Position numbers and translations under genes: made by a program. The notes below the pieces were generated by a model that was not told the DNA's origin, ran no database searches, and saw nothing but the letters and a program-made list of their open reading frames with translations. Below are positions 1 to 5,387 of a stretch of 7,675 bases of DNA, piece after piece. Each line of letters begins with the position of its first letter. Position 1 is the stretch's first letter. This DNA comes from Phenylobacterium sp. (GTDB lineage: Bacteria > Pseudomonadota > Alphaproteobacteria > Caulobacterales > Caulobacteraceae): NCBI GenBank assembly GCA_028698405.1, contig JAQVDF010000073.1, positions 1 to 7,675 of the forward strand, written 5' to 3'.

Positions 1-342
1 CCTGATGCGGCCGAGGGCCCCGCACCGCCGGTTCCGGCCGGCGCGGATGCGGACGTAGAGGCTCGCTACGCCTTCGTCACCGCCCTCTATGCACAGCGCA
101 GCGCCCTATACGAGATCGTCGCGGGCACCTTGTCGCGCACCTTCTCGCGCGAGGAGATGGAGGATGTCCGCCACTTCCTGACCTCGCCGGCAGGGCGACA
201 GATCGCCGAGCAGCCGCGTGATGACGACGGCTATTCCGGCCGACATTTCGCCGCCCGCATCGGCGTCGCCGCCGGAGAGGCCTTCTGTCGCAAGCGGGAG
301 TGCCTGGGCGCGGAGGCGCCCGCTGCGGCGCCTACACCCTGA
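1..342 (+). CDS. DUF2059-like protein, C-terminal part (5' end outside window)
   Basis: An open frame runs from the first base to a TGA at 340-342, giving 113 residues with no start seen in the window; the gene begins upstream. The frame is open before the TTG at 130, so that TTG is unlikely to be the true start. The core (about residues 37-68 of the visible part) reads as a helical segment with FSREEMEDVRHFLTSPAGR, which resembles the DUF2059 pattern of an 'F-x-EE-x-x-x-x-x-x-F-x-x-SPAG' helix pair. Function of DUF2059 proteins is not established; many are exported, but the N-terminus that would show a signal peptide is missing here. The first visible residues are Ala/Pro-rich (a linker) and the C-terminus has two close cysteines (CRKREC) followed by an Ala/Pro tail. 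It converges on dnaN and overlaps its 3' end by 11 bp. Family assignment is by motif only. Confidence 0.7.
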   Translation, partial: PDAAEGPAPPVPAGADADVEARYAFVTALYAQRSALYEIVAGTLSRTFSREEMEDVRHFLTSPAGRQIAEQPRDDDGYSGRHFAARIGVAAGEAFCRKRECLGAEAPAAAPTP

Positions 343-1450
343 GCGGCATCAGGACGTACTGGACGTCCGGGTCGGCCGGGTCGAGCACCAGGGCCGGATC
401 GTTCGGGCCGCCGAAGCGGAACTCGGCGGCGTCCCCGCTGATCTGATCGGTGACGTCCAGCAGGTAGCGGGCGTTGAACGACAGCTCGAAGGGTTCGCCG
501 GAGTAGTCGATCTCCAGCTCCTCGACCGCCTGGCCGGCCTCCATGTTACGGACCGTCAGCACCACCCGGCCGGGCTCGATGGCCATGCGCACCGAACGGC
601 TCTTCTCGGCCGAGATGGTGGCCACCCGGTCGACCGCGGCGGCGAACAGCTTGTTGTCGACCATCATCACCCGGTTGTTGTCCTTGGGAATCACCCGGAC
701 GTAGTCGGGGAACGAGCCGTCGATCACCTTGGAGGTGAGCGCGGCGCGGCCGAATTCGAAGCGGACCTTCTGCGGGCTGACCTGCAGGTCGACGCTCTCG
801 CCGGCGTCGTCGAGCAGCCGGCGGACCTCGCCGACCGTCTTGCGAGGCACGATCACGCCGGGCGCGCCGGCAGCGCCTTCCGGCGCCGGCATCTCTGCGA
901 GCGCCAGCCGGTGGCCGTCGGTGGCCACGGCGCGCAGCTTGGCGACACCGCCGTCGCTGACCGTGTGGAGATAGAGGCCGTTCAGGTAGTAGCGGGTCTC
1001 CTCGGTGGAGATGGCGAACCGGGTCTTGTCGATCAGCCGGATCAGCTCGTTGACGTCGACGCTGATCTGCCCGGACAGCCCGTCCGAACTCATCACCGGG
1101 AAGTCCCCGGCCGGCAGCACCGGCAGGTTGAAGCGCGAGCGCCCGGCGGCCACGGTCAGCCGCGGGTCCTCGCCGGTGAAGCTGAGGGTCACGTCCGCGC
1201 CCTCGGGCAGCTTGCGGACGATCTCGTAGAGGGTGTGCGCCGGGGCCGTGATCTGGCCCGGCTGGTCGACCTGGGCCAGGGCCTCGTCGATGATCTCCAT
1301 GTCGAGGTCGGTCGCGGAGAAGCTCAGCTTGTCGCGATCGGCGGCGAGCAGCACGTTGGACAGGATCGGAATCGTGTTGCGCCGCTCCACGGCGCTCTGG
1401 ACGTGGCCAAGGGCCTTCAAGAGCGCCGCTCGCTCGATCGTCAGCTTCAT
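332..1450 (-). CDS. dnaN: DNA polymerase III beta subunit (sliding clamp)
   Basis: Encodes the ring-shaped processivity clamp that is loaded on primed DNA and tethers Pol III and other clamp-binding partners. The product is 372 aa, the normal family length, long enough for the three similar clamp domains of about 120 residues each. The N-terminus MKLTIERAALLKALGHVQ and the following ERRNTIPILSN block are family hallmarks, and the C-terminus YVLMPLRV matches the usual clamp ending near the partner-binding groove. The ATG at 1450 was chosen because it opens with this conserved start; an in-frame start 45 bp upstream would add an atypical Arg-rich extension. No strong Shine-Dalgarno is visible just before the ATG (a GGGAG lies about 13 nt upstream). 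It lies downstream of grpE on the same strand with a 162-bp gap, so it probably has its own promoter. Placement next to grpE rather than next to dnaA fits Caulobacter-type gene order. Confidence 0.97.
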   Translation of the reverse strand: MKLTIERAALLKALGHVQSAVERRNTIPILSNVLLAADRDKLSFSATDLDMEIIDEALAQVDQPGQITAPAHTLYEIVRKLPEGADVTLSFTGEDPRLTVAAGRSRFNLPVLPAGDFPVMSSDGLSGQISVDVNELIRLIDKTRFAISTEETRYYLNGLYLHTVSDGGVAKLRAVATDGHRLALAEMPAPEGAAGAPGVIVPRKTVGEVRRLLDDAGESVDLQVSPQKVRFEFGRAALTSKVIDGSFPDYVRVIPKDNNRVMMVDNKLFAAAVDRVATISAEKSRSVRMAIEPGRVVLTVRNMEAGQAVEELEIDYSGEPFELSFNARYLLDVTDQISGDAAEFRFGGPNDPALVLDPADPDVQYVLMPLRV

Positions 1451-1517
1451 CGTTTTGTCCGCACTCCCGCGCAGCCGCCTGTGGGCGCGCCTCACCCCGA
1501 CTTGGAAGGGACTTCCG

Positions 1518-1545
1518 ACATTAGCGGAAAAGCGGCGCCGCGAAA
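1518..1545 (-). promoter_or_regulatory. Candidate dnaN promoter (weak)
   Basis: On the minus strand TTTCGC (1540-1545) and TAATGT (1518-1523) are separated by 16 bp, inside a GCTAATG context that partly fits the Caulobacter -10. Predicted transcription would start near 1511, giving a leader of about 60 nt to the dnaN ATG. The perfect small palindrome GGAAG-GGA-CTTCC (1504-1516) sits on the predicted start point. The -35 match is poor, so this is a candidate only. Confidence 0.3.
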
Positions 1546-1554
1546 GGGGGGTGC

Positions 1555-1580
1555 GTGCGGCGGCTTCGCCCCGCCCGCAC
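1555..1580 (-). terminator. GC-rich hairpin after grpE, possible terminator
   Basis: GTGCGG at 1555-1560 pairs with CCGCAC at 1575-1580, and the stem continues for three more pairs after a one-base bulge, around a loop containing TTCG. It lies 33 bp past the grpE stop in the direction of grpE transcription. There is no U-run right after it, only CCCCCCTTT several bases further on, so intrinsic termination is uncertain. Confidence 0.35.
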
Positions 1581-1612
1581 GGTGCGGAAGCGGGGCGCGG
1601 GACGCCTGAAGT

Positions 1613-2230
1613 CTAGGAGCGGGTGTCGACCGCCCCGCCCGCCTCGTCCTCGTCGGCGGCGTAGGGCTGGGCGCCCGCCGGGGCCGACGCCGCACCCTGG
1701 CCGGAGCCCTTGGCGGCGACCACCACCATGGCCGGACGCACGATACGGCCGAACAGCTCGTAGCCCGCCTGCATGGTCTGCACGACGCAGCCGCCGGCCA
1801 CATCTTCGGAGGGCTGCTCCATCATCGCCTGGTGCAGGTGGGGATCGAACTTGTCGCCACGGGCCGGATCGACCTTTTTCAGGCCGTTGCGCTCGAAGGC
1901 CGCCTGCAGTTCCTTCTCGGTCATCTCCACGCCGAGGACGAAGTTCTTCACCTGGGCCGGCTCGGCCCCCTCGGCCGGCGCGGCGGCCATGGCCCGGGAG
2001 AGGTTGTCGGCGACGCCGAGCAGGTCGCGGGCGAACTTCTGGATGGCGTAGGCGCGGGCGTCGTTGGCCTCGCGCTCAGCGCGCCGGCGGGTGTTTTCGG
2101 CCTCCGCGGCGAAGCGCAGCGCCTGGTCCTTCAGCGCGGCGTTCTCCGCGCGCAGCCCCTCCAGCTCGTCGGCGGCGTCGGCCACGGCCGCATCGATGTT
2201 CTCTTCGGCCGGCGTCGTTTCGTCGGTCAT
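1613..2230 (-). CDS. grpE: GrpE, nucleotide exchange factor of DnaK
   Basis: Cytosolic co-chaperone that releases ADP from DnaK and also acts as a thermosensor of that system. The 205-aa product has the expected order: an acidic disordered N-terminus (about 1-20), a long helical coiled-coil segment rich in Glu/Ala/Arg (about 20-80, including ENTRRRAEREANDARAYA), then the compact beta domain. Family hallmarks seen are FDPHLHQAMM (128-137) and the closing GYELFGRIVRPAMVVVA block (156-172). The C-terminus ends in an Ala/Gly/acidic tail. Three start codons lie in a row (GTG 2236, ATG 2233, ATG 2230). I chose ATG 2230 because the AAAGG ribosome site embedded in the hrcA stop region is 6 nt away from it, while the other two are too close. 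Only 9 bp separate it from hrcA, so the two are one operon and probably translationally coupled. Confidence 0.97.
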   Translation of the reverse strand: MTDETTPAEENIDAAVADAADELEGLRAENAALKDQALRFAAEAENTRRRAEREANDARAYAIQKFARDLLGVADNLSRAMAAAPAEGAEPAQVKNFVLGVEMTEKELQAAFERNGLKKVDPARGDKFDPHLHQAMMEQPSEDVAGGCVVQTMQAGYELFGRIVRPAMVVVAAKGSGQGAASAPAGAQPYAADEDEAGGAVDTRS

Positions 2231-2239
2231 CATCACCCT

Positions 2240-3307
2240 TTACAAATCCATCACCTGGCCAAGCACGCGGGCGGTGTAGTCCACCAGCGGGATGACCCGG
2301 GCGTAGTTCAGGCGGGCCGGCCCGATCACCCCGATCGCCCCGAGCACGCGTTGGTCGCCCGTCATATAGGGTGCGGCGATCACAGCGGAACCCGACAACG
2401 AGAAGAGCTGGGTCTCGGCGCCGATGAAGATGCGCACGCCCTGCGCCTCGCGGACGTTGTCCAGCAGGCTGATGAGCTGCTCCTTCTGCTCGAGGTCGTC
2501 GAACAGCATCCGCACCCGCTCGAGGTCGGCGAGCGCCTGCGCGTCGCCCAGCAGATTGGCCCGGCCGCGGACGATCAGCGCCCGATCGGAAGCGTCGCCC
2601 CCGCCCCAGGCGGCCAGGCCGTCCTCCACCAGGCGAGCGGCGGTCTCGTCGAGCTGGCGACGGGCCCGCTCGAGTTCGCCGCGCACCTCGGCGCGGGCCT
2701 CGCCAAGGGTGCGGCCGCGCAGGCGGGTGTTGAGAAAGTTGGACGCCTCTTGCAGCGCCGAGGGCGTGACGCCGGCCGACAGCCGCATCAGCCGGTTCTC
2801 CACCGCCCCGTCCTCGAACACCATGATGGCCAGCGCCTGATCGCCGCCCAGGGAGACGAACTCGACGTGCTTGACGCCGGCGTCGCGCACCGGCGTGACG
2901 ACCACCCCGGCCCCGCCGGCCAGGCCGGAGAGGATGGCGCTGGCCTCGTTGAGCGCCTCCTCGAGATTGCGCCCGCGGCTGCGCAGCCGCGCCTCGATGT
3001 CGCGCCGCTCCTCGGCCGCCAGGTCGCCAACCTCCAGGAGGCCGTCGACGAACAGCCGAAGGCCCGCGTGCGTGGGCAGGCGCCCCGCGCTGACGTGCGG
3101 CGCGCCCAGCAGGCCGAGCGCCGTGAGGTCCTGCATGGTGTTGCGGATCGAGGCGGGCGAAAGCTGCACGCCGGCCTTGGAAATGGTTCGGGAGCCGACC
3201 GGCTCGCCGGTGTGCAGATAGGTCTCGACAACGCGTCGGAAGATCTCGCGCGCCCGCTCGTCCAGTTCGGCCAACGGCGGGCCGCGGGAAAACAGGGGGC
3301 TGGTCAC
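2240..3307 (-). CDS. hrcA: HrcA, heat-inducible transcription repressor
   Basis: DNA-binding repressor of class I heat-shock genes; the family binds CIRCE operators (typically before groESL) and depends on GroEL for folding. The 355-aa product has an N-terminal winged helix domain with [12 protein letters not shown] (20-31), [10 protein letters not shown] (34-43), the recognition-helix region [12 protein letters not shown] (50-61) and [14 protein letters not shown] (71-84). The large C-terminal part ends in the conserved [24 protein letters not shown] block. The chosen start is GTG at 3307, giving the normal family length; an ATG at 3409 would run the protein through the promoter and to within 5 bp of the divergent rph start. 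No good Shine-Dalgarno precedes the GTG. It is the first gene of the hrcA-grpE operon. No CIRCE element is visible at its own promoter, so autoregulation through CIRCE is not supported here. Confidence 0.95.
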   Translation of the reverse strand: MTSPLFSRGPPLAELDERAREIFRRVVETYLHTGEPVGSRTISKAGVQLSPASIRNTMQDLTALGLLGAPHVSAGRLPTHAGLRLFVDGLLEVGDLAAEERRDIEARLRSRGRNLEEALNEASAILSGLAGGAGVVVTPVRDAGVKHVEFVSLGGDQALAIMVFEDGAVENRLMRLSAGVTPSALQEASNFLNTRLRGRTLGEARAEVRGELERARRQLDETAARLVEDGLAAWGGGDASDRALIVRGRANLLGDAQALADLERVRMLFDDLEQKEQLISLLDNVREAQGVRIFIGAETQLFSLSGSAVIAAPYMTGDQRVLGAIGVIGPARLNYARVIPLVDYTARVLGQVMDL

Positions 3308-3336
3308 GAGGCTGATGGTGGGTGCTGATCGCCCAT
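3304..3336 (-). other. Possible 10-codon upstream ORF coupled to hrcA
   Basis: An ATG at 3336 opens a 10-codon frame ([10 protein letters not shown]) whose TGA overlaps the hrcA GTG as GTGA. It has a weak AGAG ribosome site 8 nt upstream, better placed than anything before the hrcA GTG itself. It lies in the predicted hrcA leader. It may be chance, or it may feed ribosomes to hrcA by termination-reinitiation. Confidence 0.25.
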
Positions 3337-3349
3337 GGACGAAACTCTT

Positions 3350-3377
3350 TTGACTTAGGATAAGCGCCCGCTTCCGC
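3350..3377 (+). promoter_or_regulatory. Candidate rph promoter (weak), overlapping the hrcA promoter
   Basis: TTGACTT (3350-3356) is followed after 13 bp by GCTTCCGC (3370-3377), a partial match to TTGACGS-N10-14-GCTANAWC. The -35 is good and the -10 is poor. If used, it occupies the same DNA as the divergent hrcA promoter, so polymerases would exclude each other. Confidence 0.25.
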
Positions 3378-3384
3378 CGCGCAA
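3357..3384 (-). promoter_or_regulatory. Candidate hrcA-grpE promoter
   Basis: On the minus strand TTGCGC (3379-3384) and TATCCT (3357-3362) are 16 bp apart. Read against the Caulobacter consensus this is TTGCGCG-N12-GCTTATCC, a partial match. Transcription would begin near 3350 and leave a leader of about 43 nt to the GTG. The -35 lies inside a perfect palindrome CCGCGC-AA-GCGCGG (3377-3390). The -35 CTTG is also compatible with a sigma-32 type promoter, but the expected CCCCAT-like -10 is not evident. Confidence 0.45.
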
Positions 3385-3414
3385 GCGCGGCCCGCCGCGA
3401 GAGGACCACCCCCC

Positions 3415-4131
3415 ATGCGCCCTTCCGAACGTGCGCCCGACATGCTGCGCCAGGTGACCCTCGAGACCGGGGTCAACCGCTACGCCGAAGGCTCCTGCCT
3501 GGTCGGCTTCGGCCACACCAAGGTGCTGGTGACCGCCAGCGTCGACGAAACGGTCCCCGGCTTCCTGCGGGGACGGGGACAGGGCTGGGTGACCGCCGAG
3601 TACGGCATGCTCCCCAGGGCCACCCACACCCGCGGCCGGCGCGAGGCCGCCGAGGGCAAGCAGTCCGGCCGCACGCAGGAGATCCAGCGGCTGGTCGGCC
3701 GCTCGATGCGGGCCGTAGTCGACCTGAAGGCGCTGGGCGAGCGGCAGATCACCCTGGACTGCGACGTCGTGCAGGCGGACGGCGGCACGCGCACGGCGGC
3801 GATCACCGGCGCCTGGGTCGCGCTGCGCATCGCCACCCGCTACCTGCTGGCGGAGGGGGTGATCGCCAAGGACCCGATCCTGGACCAGGTCGCGGCGGTG
3901 AGTTGCGGGATCTTCTCGGGAACGCCGGTGCTGGACCTGGACTACGAGGAGGACTCTTCCGCCGAGGCGGACGCCAACTTCGTGCTCACCGGGACCGGCG
4001 ACATCGTGGAGATTCAGGCCACTGGCGAGAAGCGAGGCTTCTCGCAGGCCGAGTTCGAGGCCCTGTTTTCCCTCGCACGCAAGGGGATCGCGGACCTGTG
4101 CGAACTGCAGAGGCAGGCGACGGGCGGCTGA
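3415..4131 (+). CDS. rph: Ribonuclease PH
   Basis: Phosphate-dependent 3'-5' exoribonuclease that trims tRNA precursors and other structured RNA 3' ends, releasing nucleoside diphosphates. The 238-aa product has the usual family length and starts with the standard [12 protein letters not shown]. Active-site elements are all present: Arg86 in [10 protein letters not shown], the phosphate-binding GGTRT loop (123-127, Thr125 and Arg126), and the metal-site acidic residues in [13 protein letters not shown] (Asp180 and Asp186). The [12 protein letters not shown] block (199-210) is also typical. The protein looks intact, unlike the frameshifted rph of some E. coli K-12 strains. GAGGA at 3401-3405 is a good ribosome site 9 nt before the ATG. 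It is transcribed away from hrcA, and in this window it is separated from its frequent neighbours rdgB-hemW. Confidence 0.97.
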   Translation: MRPSERAPDMLRQVTLETGVNRYAEGSCLVGFGHTKVLVTASVDETVPGFLRGRGQGWVTAEYGMLPRATHTRGRREAAEGKQSGRTQEIQRLVGRSMRAVVDLKALGERQITLDCDVVQADGGTRTAAITGAWVALRIATRYLLAEGVIAKDPILDQVAAVSCGIFSGTPVLDLDYEEDSSAEADANFVLTGTGDIVEIQATGEKRGFSQAEFEALFSLARKGIADLCELQRQATGG

Positions 4132-4140
4132 CGCCGCCCG
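4121..4140 (+). terminator. Hairpin across the rph stop codon
   Basis: CGGGCGGC (4121-4128) and GCCGCCCG (4133-4140) form a perfect 8-bp stem with loop TGAC, so the rph TGA lies at the loop. It is followed by a C-run rather than T's. The structure is symmetric and could slow polymerase from both sides, ending rph on one strand and the small gene at 4157-4264 on the other. Confidence 0.4.
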
Positions 4141-4156
4141 CCCCCGTGCAACGGTC

Positions 4157-4264
4157 TTAGTAGGGCAGGAGGATGCCGCGTTGAGCGGCTTCCGGCAGAC
4201 GGGCGAGTTCCCGGGCCAGCGGGGCCAGGAGGGCTTCGATGAGGCGTTCGAAGGCGGCGAGCAT
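4157..4264 (-). CDS. Small protein of 35 aa, unknown function
   Basis: I do not recognise this protein, but the signals for a real gene are unusually complete. The frame runs ATG 4264 to TAA 4157. AAGGAA (4272-4277) is a near-ideal ribosome site 7 nt before the ATG, and a promoter with a 17-bp spacer lies just upstream. Third codon positions are about 78 percent G/C, as expected for a gene in this genome. The peptide starts MLAAFERLIEALLAPLAREL, an amphipathic helix with Leu/Ile/Phe on one face and Glu/Arg on the other. A Pro breaks it, then a short tail ends in ILLPY. There is no lysine and no clear signal peptide or transmembrane span, so a membrane-surface or protein-binding helix is more likely than an integral segment. 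A palindrome on the predicted transcription start suggests repression. It converges on rph. It could instead be part of a regulatory RNA, but the ribosome site argues for translation. Confidence 0.6.
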   Translation of the reverse strand: MLAAFERLIEALLAPLARELARLPEAAQRGILLPY

Positions 4265-4283
4265 GTCGCTGTTCCTTGTTCGT

Positions 4284-4300
4284 GTGCAAATTTGTTGCAC
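4284..4300. promoter_or_regulatory. Operator-like palindrome at the small-gene start point
   Basis: GTGCAA (4284-4289) and TTGCAC (4295-4300) are perfect 6-bp arms with a 5-bp centre. The site lies immediately downstream of the -10 at 4303-4308, so it covers the predicted start of transcription near 4296, the classic place for a repressor. Further GTGCAA copies lie at 4146-4151 and 4413-4418, with a related ATGCAAC at 4377-4383. The binding protein is unknown; the XRE regulator encoded at 4453-4689 is one nearby candidate. Confidence 0.5.
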
Positions 4301-4302
4301 CG

Positions 4303-4331
4303 CATATAGACTGCAGGCACAGGAAAATCAA
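4303..4331 (-). promoter_or_regulatory. Promoter of the 35-aa gene
   Basis: On the minus strand TTGATT (4326-4331) and TATATG (4303-4308) are separated by exactly 17 bp, each matching 4 of 6 bases of the sigma-70 consensus. The local DNA is distinctly AT-richer than its surroundings. The predicted start near 4296 gives a leader of about 31 nt carrying the AAGGAA ribosome site. Confidence 0.6.
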
Positions 4332-4341
4332 GGATCGCGCG

Positions 4342-4366
4342 GCGGCGCAGCAAAGCTCCGCGCCGC
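4342..4366 (-). terminator. Hairpin downstream of the XRE gene, possible terminator
   Basis: GCGGCGC (4342-4348) pairs with GCGCCGC (4360-4366), and AGC (4349-4351) with GCT (4355-4357), with a two-base bulge and an AAA/TTT loop. It lies about 87 bp past the stop of the XRE gene. On the minus strand it is followed after roughly 12 nt by TTGATTTT, too far for a textbook terminator. The same T's belong to the -35 of the next promoter. Confidence 0.4.
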
Positions 4367-4402
4367 TGTTGTGGCGATGCAACATCACGGATCGGTGAAA
4401 TT

Positions 4403-4434
4403 CGTCGCCGCAGTGCAAACAGGCGTCGCCGCAG
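4403..4434. repeat. 11-bp direct repeat, 21-bp period
   Basis: CGTCGCCGCAG occurs at 4403-4413 and again at 4424-4434, so the copies lie on the same face of the helix two turns apart. One GTGCAA (4413-4418) lies between them. The site is about 100 bp upstream of the small-gene promoter and just downstream of the XRE gene. It could be a pair of activator sites, or chance in GC-rich DNA. Confidence 0.35.
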
Positions 4435-4452
4435 CGGCGGAGGCGAGGCGGC

Positions 4453-4689
4453 TCAGAACCCCTCGTCGTCCGGCTCGGGCGAATAGCCGGGGTCGTACTG
4501 CAGAAGGTCGCCGGGCTGGCAGTCGAGCTCGCGGCACAGGGCGGCCAGGGTGGTGAACCGGATGGCCCGCGCCTTGCCGGCCTTCAGCAGGGTCAGATTG
4601 GCCTGGGTGACGCCGACCCGGTCGGCCAGCTCGGCCAGCGACATGCGCCGCTCGAACAGCACCTTGTCGAGGAGGATGCGGACCGCCAT
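4453..4689 (-). CDS. Small XRE-family (Cro/CI, YozG-type) regulator
   Basis: A 78-aa DNA-binding protein that is almost entirely one helix-turn-helix domain. The segment [20 protein letters not shown] (16-35) contains the helix-turn-helix, with VGVTQANLT as turn plus recognition helix. It is followed by the typical [21 protein letters not shown] (45-65) and a short acidic tail (SPEPDDEGF). This is the compact XRE type commonly encoded beside DUF2975 membrane proteins. The ATG at 4689 starts 2 bp after the DUF2975 stop (TAG-CC-ATG), with the nearest GGAG 14 nt away, so translation is probably coupled. A longer upstream frame overlaps DUF2975 in a different phase and is not credible as coding. 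Targets are unknown; autoregulation of the pair is a reasonable inference. Confidence 0.9.
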   Translation of the reverse strand: MAVRILLDKVLFERRMSLAELADRVGVTQANLTLLKAGKARAIRFTTLAALCRELDCQPGDLLQYDPGYSPEPDDEGF

Positions 4690-4691
4690 GG

Positions 4692-5225
4692 CTAGATCGT
4701 CAGCTCCGCTTCGCGGCGCAGCCTCGCCCCCTCCCGGAACACCTCGGCCAGCACAAACACCACCAGCACCGAGAACCAGGCGGTGAGCGAGAAGCCGGAA
4801 TCGAGCTCCTGCTGGCCCGGCAGCAGCCAGGCCGACAGGGCCCAGAAGGCGTAGCGGCCGAGCTCCAGGCCCGCCAGCATCAGCCCGATGACCCTGAGCC
4901 GCGTGACGTTGTCCGGGTGGAACGGGTCGCCCGCGGTCAGGGTGGCGAAGATCTTCCGCACCCGCTCGACGATCACCAGCACCGCGCCGACGTAGAGCGT
5001 CCAGGCGAACAGCGGCCCCACCACCAGTATGCCGCGGTTGGTGACCTCCTCGCCGTTGGCCGCGCGGAACACGACGTCGGAGAGGATTTCCGGATTGAAC
5101 GACAGCAGGACCGCCAGGACGGTGATCAGCGACAGGGCGCCCACGCCGATCCACAGGGCCACGTAGATGACGTCGAGGATGGTCTTCAGGAAGCTCGACA
5201 CCGAGCCCGGGCCCAGGGCGCGCAT
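4692..5225 (-). CDS. DUF2975 family integral membrane protein
   Basis: The 177-aa product has four predicted membrane segments by eye: about 15-41, 66-86, 111-134 and 147-163. The 89-110 loop carries [17 protein letters not shown], and the C-terminus reads [19 protein letters not shown], matching the usual DUF2975 ending (LAE-x-F-x-x-G-x-x-L-R-x-x-x-ELT). The function of DUF2975 is not established. Frequent pairing with a small cytoplasmic XRE protein suggests that the membrane protein may control the regulator or respond to a membrane signal; that is inference. The ATG at 5225 is preceded by a purine-rich GAGGACGAGACGAGAAG stretch serving as ribosome site. I found no convincing promoter in the 80 bp upstream; the REP-like palindromes lie immediately beyond. 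Confidence 0.88.
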   Translation of the reverse strand: MRALGPGSVSSFLKTILDVIYVALWIGVGALSLITVLAVLLSFNPEILSDVVFRAANGEEVTNRGILVVGPLFAWTLYVGAVLVIVERVRKIFATLTAGDPFHPDNVTRLRVIGLMLAGLELGRYAFWALSAWLLPGQQELDSGFSLTAWFSVLVVFVLAEVFREGARLRREAELTI

Positions 5226-5305
5226 CTTCTCGTCTCGTCCTCGCCTGAAGCGCGGCCATGCCCCGCGCCGCGCGAGAGCCTAGGGGGCGCGCCGGCCTAT
5301 GGAAA

Positions 5306-5338
5306 GGTGACAGGTAGGCCTTCGGCCAACCAGTCACC
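5306..5338 (+). repeat. REP-like palindromic unit, copy 1
   Basis: A 33-bp near-palindrome built as GGTGAC-A-GGT-A-GGCC-TTC-GGCC-A-ACC-A-GTCACC. Thirteen base pairs are interrupted only by two A-A mismatches around a 3-nt loop. It lies in the divergent region between the DUF2975 gene and rdgB. Its inverted sister copy is at 5349-5380. Size, hairpin form and head-to-head pairing resemble bacterial REP/BIME elements; no transposase (RAYT) is in the window. Confidence 0.75.
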
Positions 5339-5348
5339 GCCCGACGCC

Positions 5349-5380
5349 GGTGACTGTTGCGCGGAGCGCCACCTGTCACC
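5349..5380 (-). repeat. REP-like palindromic unit, copy 2 (inverted)
   Basis: Read on the minus strand this 32-bp copy is GGTGACAGGT-G-GCGC-TCC-GCGC-AAC-A-GTCACC. It matches copy 1 at about 26 of 33 positions. The inner stem GGCC/GGCC of copy 1 is GCGC/GCGC here, so both strands of the stem changed together and pairing is kept. Ten bp (5339-5348) separate the copies, and together they form a 75-bp concentric inverted repeat. Confidence 0.72.
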
Positions 5381-5387
5381 CTCCACC

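Noticed and set aside
218..1609. 463-codon open frame on the plus strand opposite dnaN
   Set aside because: It lies antisense to a clear dnaN and its product has the low-complexity His/Asp/Arg/Gly look of a GC-rich shadow frame.
1832..3328. 498-codon plus-strand frame opposite hrcA and grpE
   Set aside because: Antisense shadow of two firmly identified genes; no family features.
3308..3409. hrcA N-terminal extension to ATG 3409
   Set aside because: It would exceed the family length, contain the likely -10 and lie 5 bp from the divergent rph start.
3308..3414. CIRCE operator before hrcA
   Set aside because: No TTAGCACTC or GAGTGCTAA arm can be found in the spacer.
2076..3476. 466-codon minus-strand frame in another phase of hrcA
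   Set aside because: Arg/Gly/Ala-rich out-of-phase reading of hrcA, crossing the promoter and into rph.
3355..4353. 332-codon minus-strand frame opposite rph
   Set aside because: Antisense to rph; it also overlaps the real small gene at 4157-4264 in a different phase and lacks any recognisable motif.
4239..4556. 105-codon plus-strand frame
   Set aside because: Runs opposite the small-gene promoter and the XRE gene; Arg/Ala-rich with no ribosome site.
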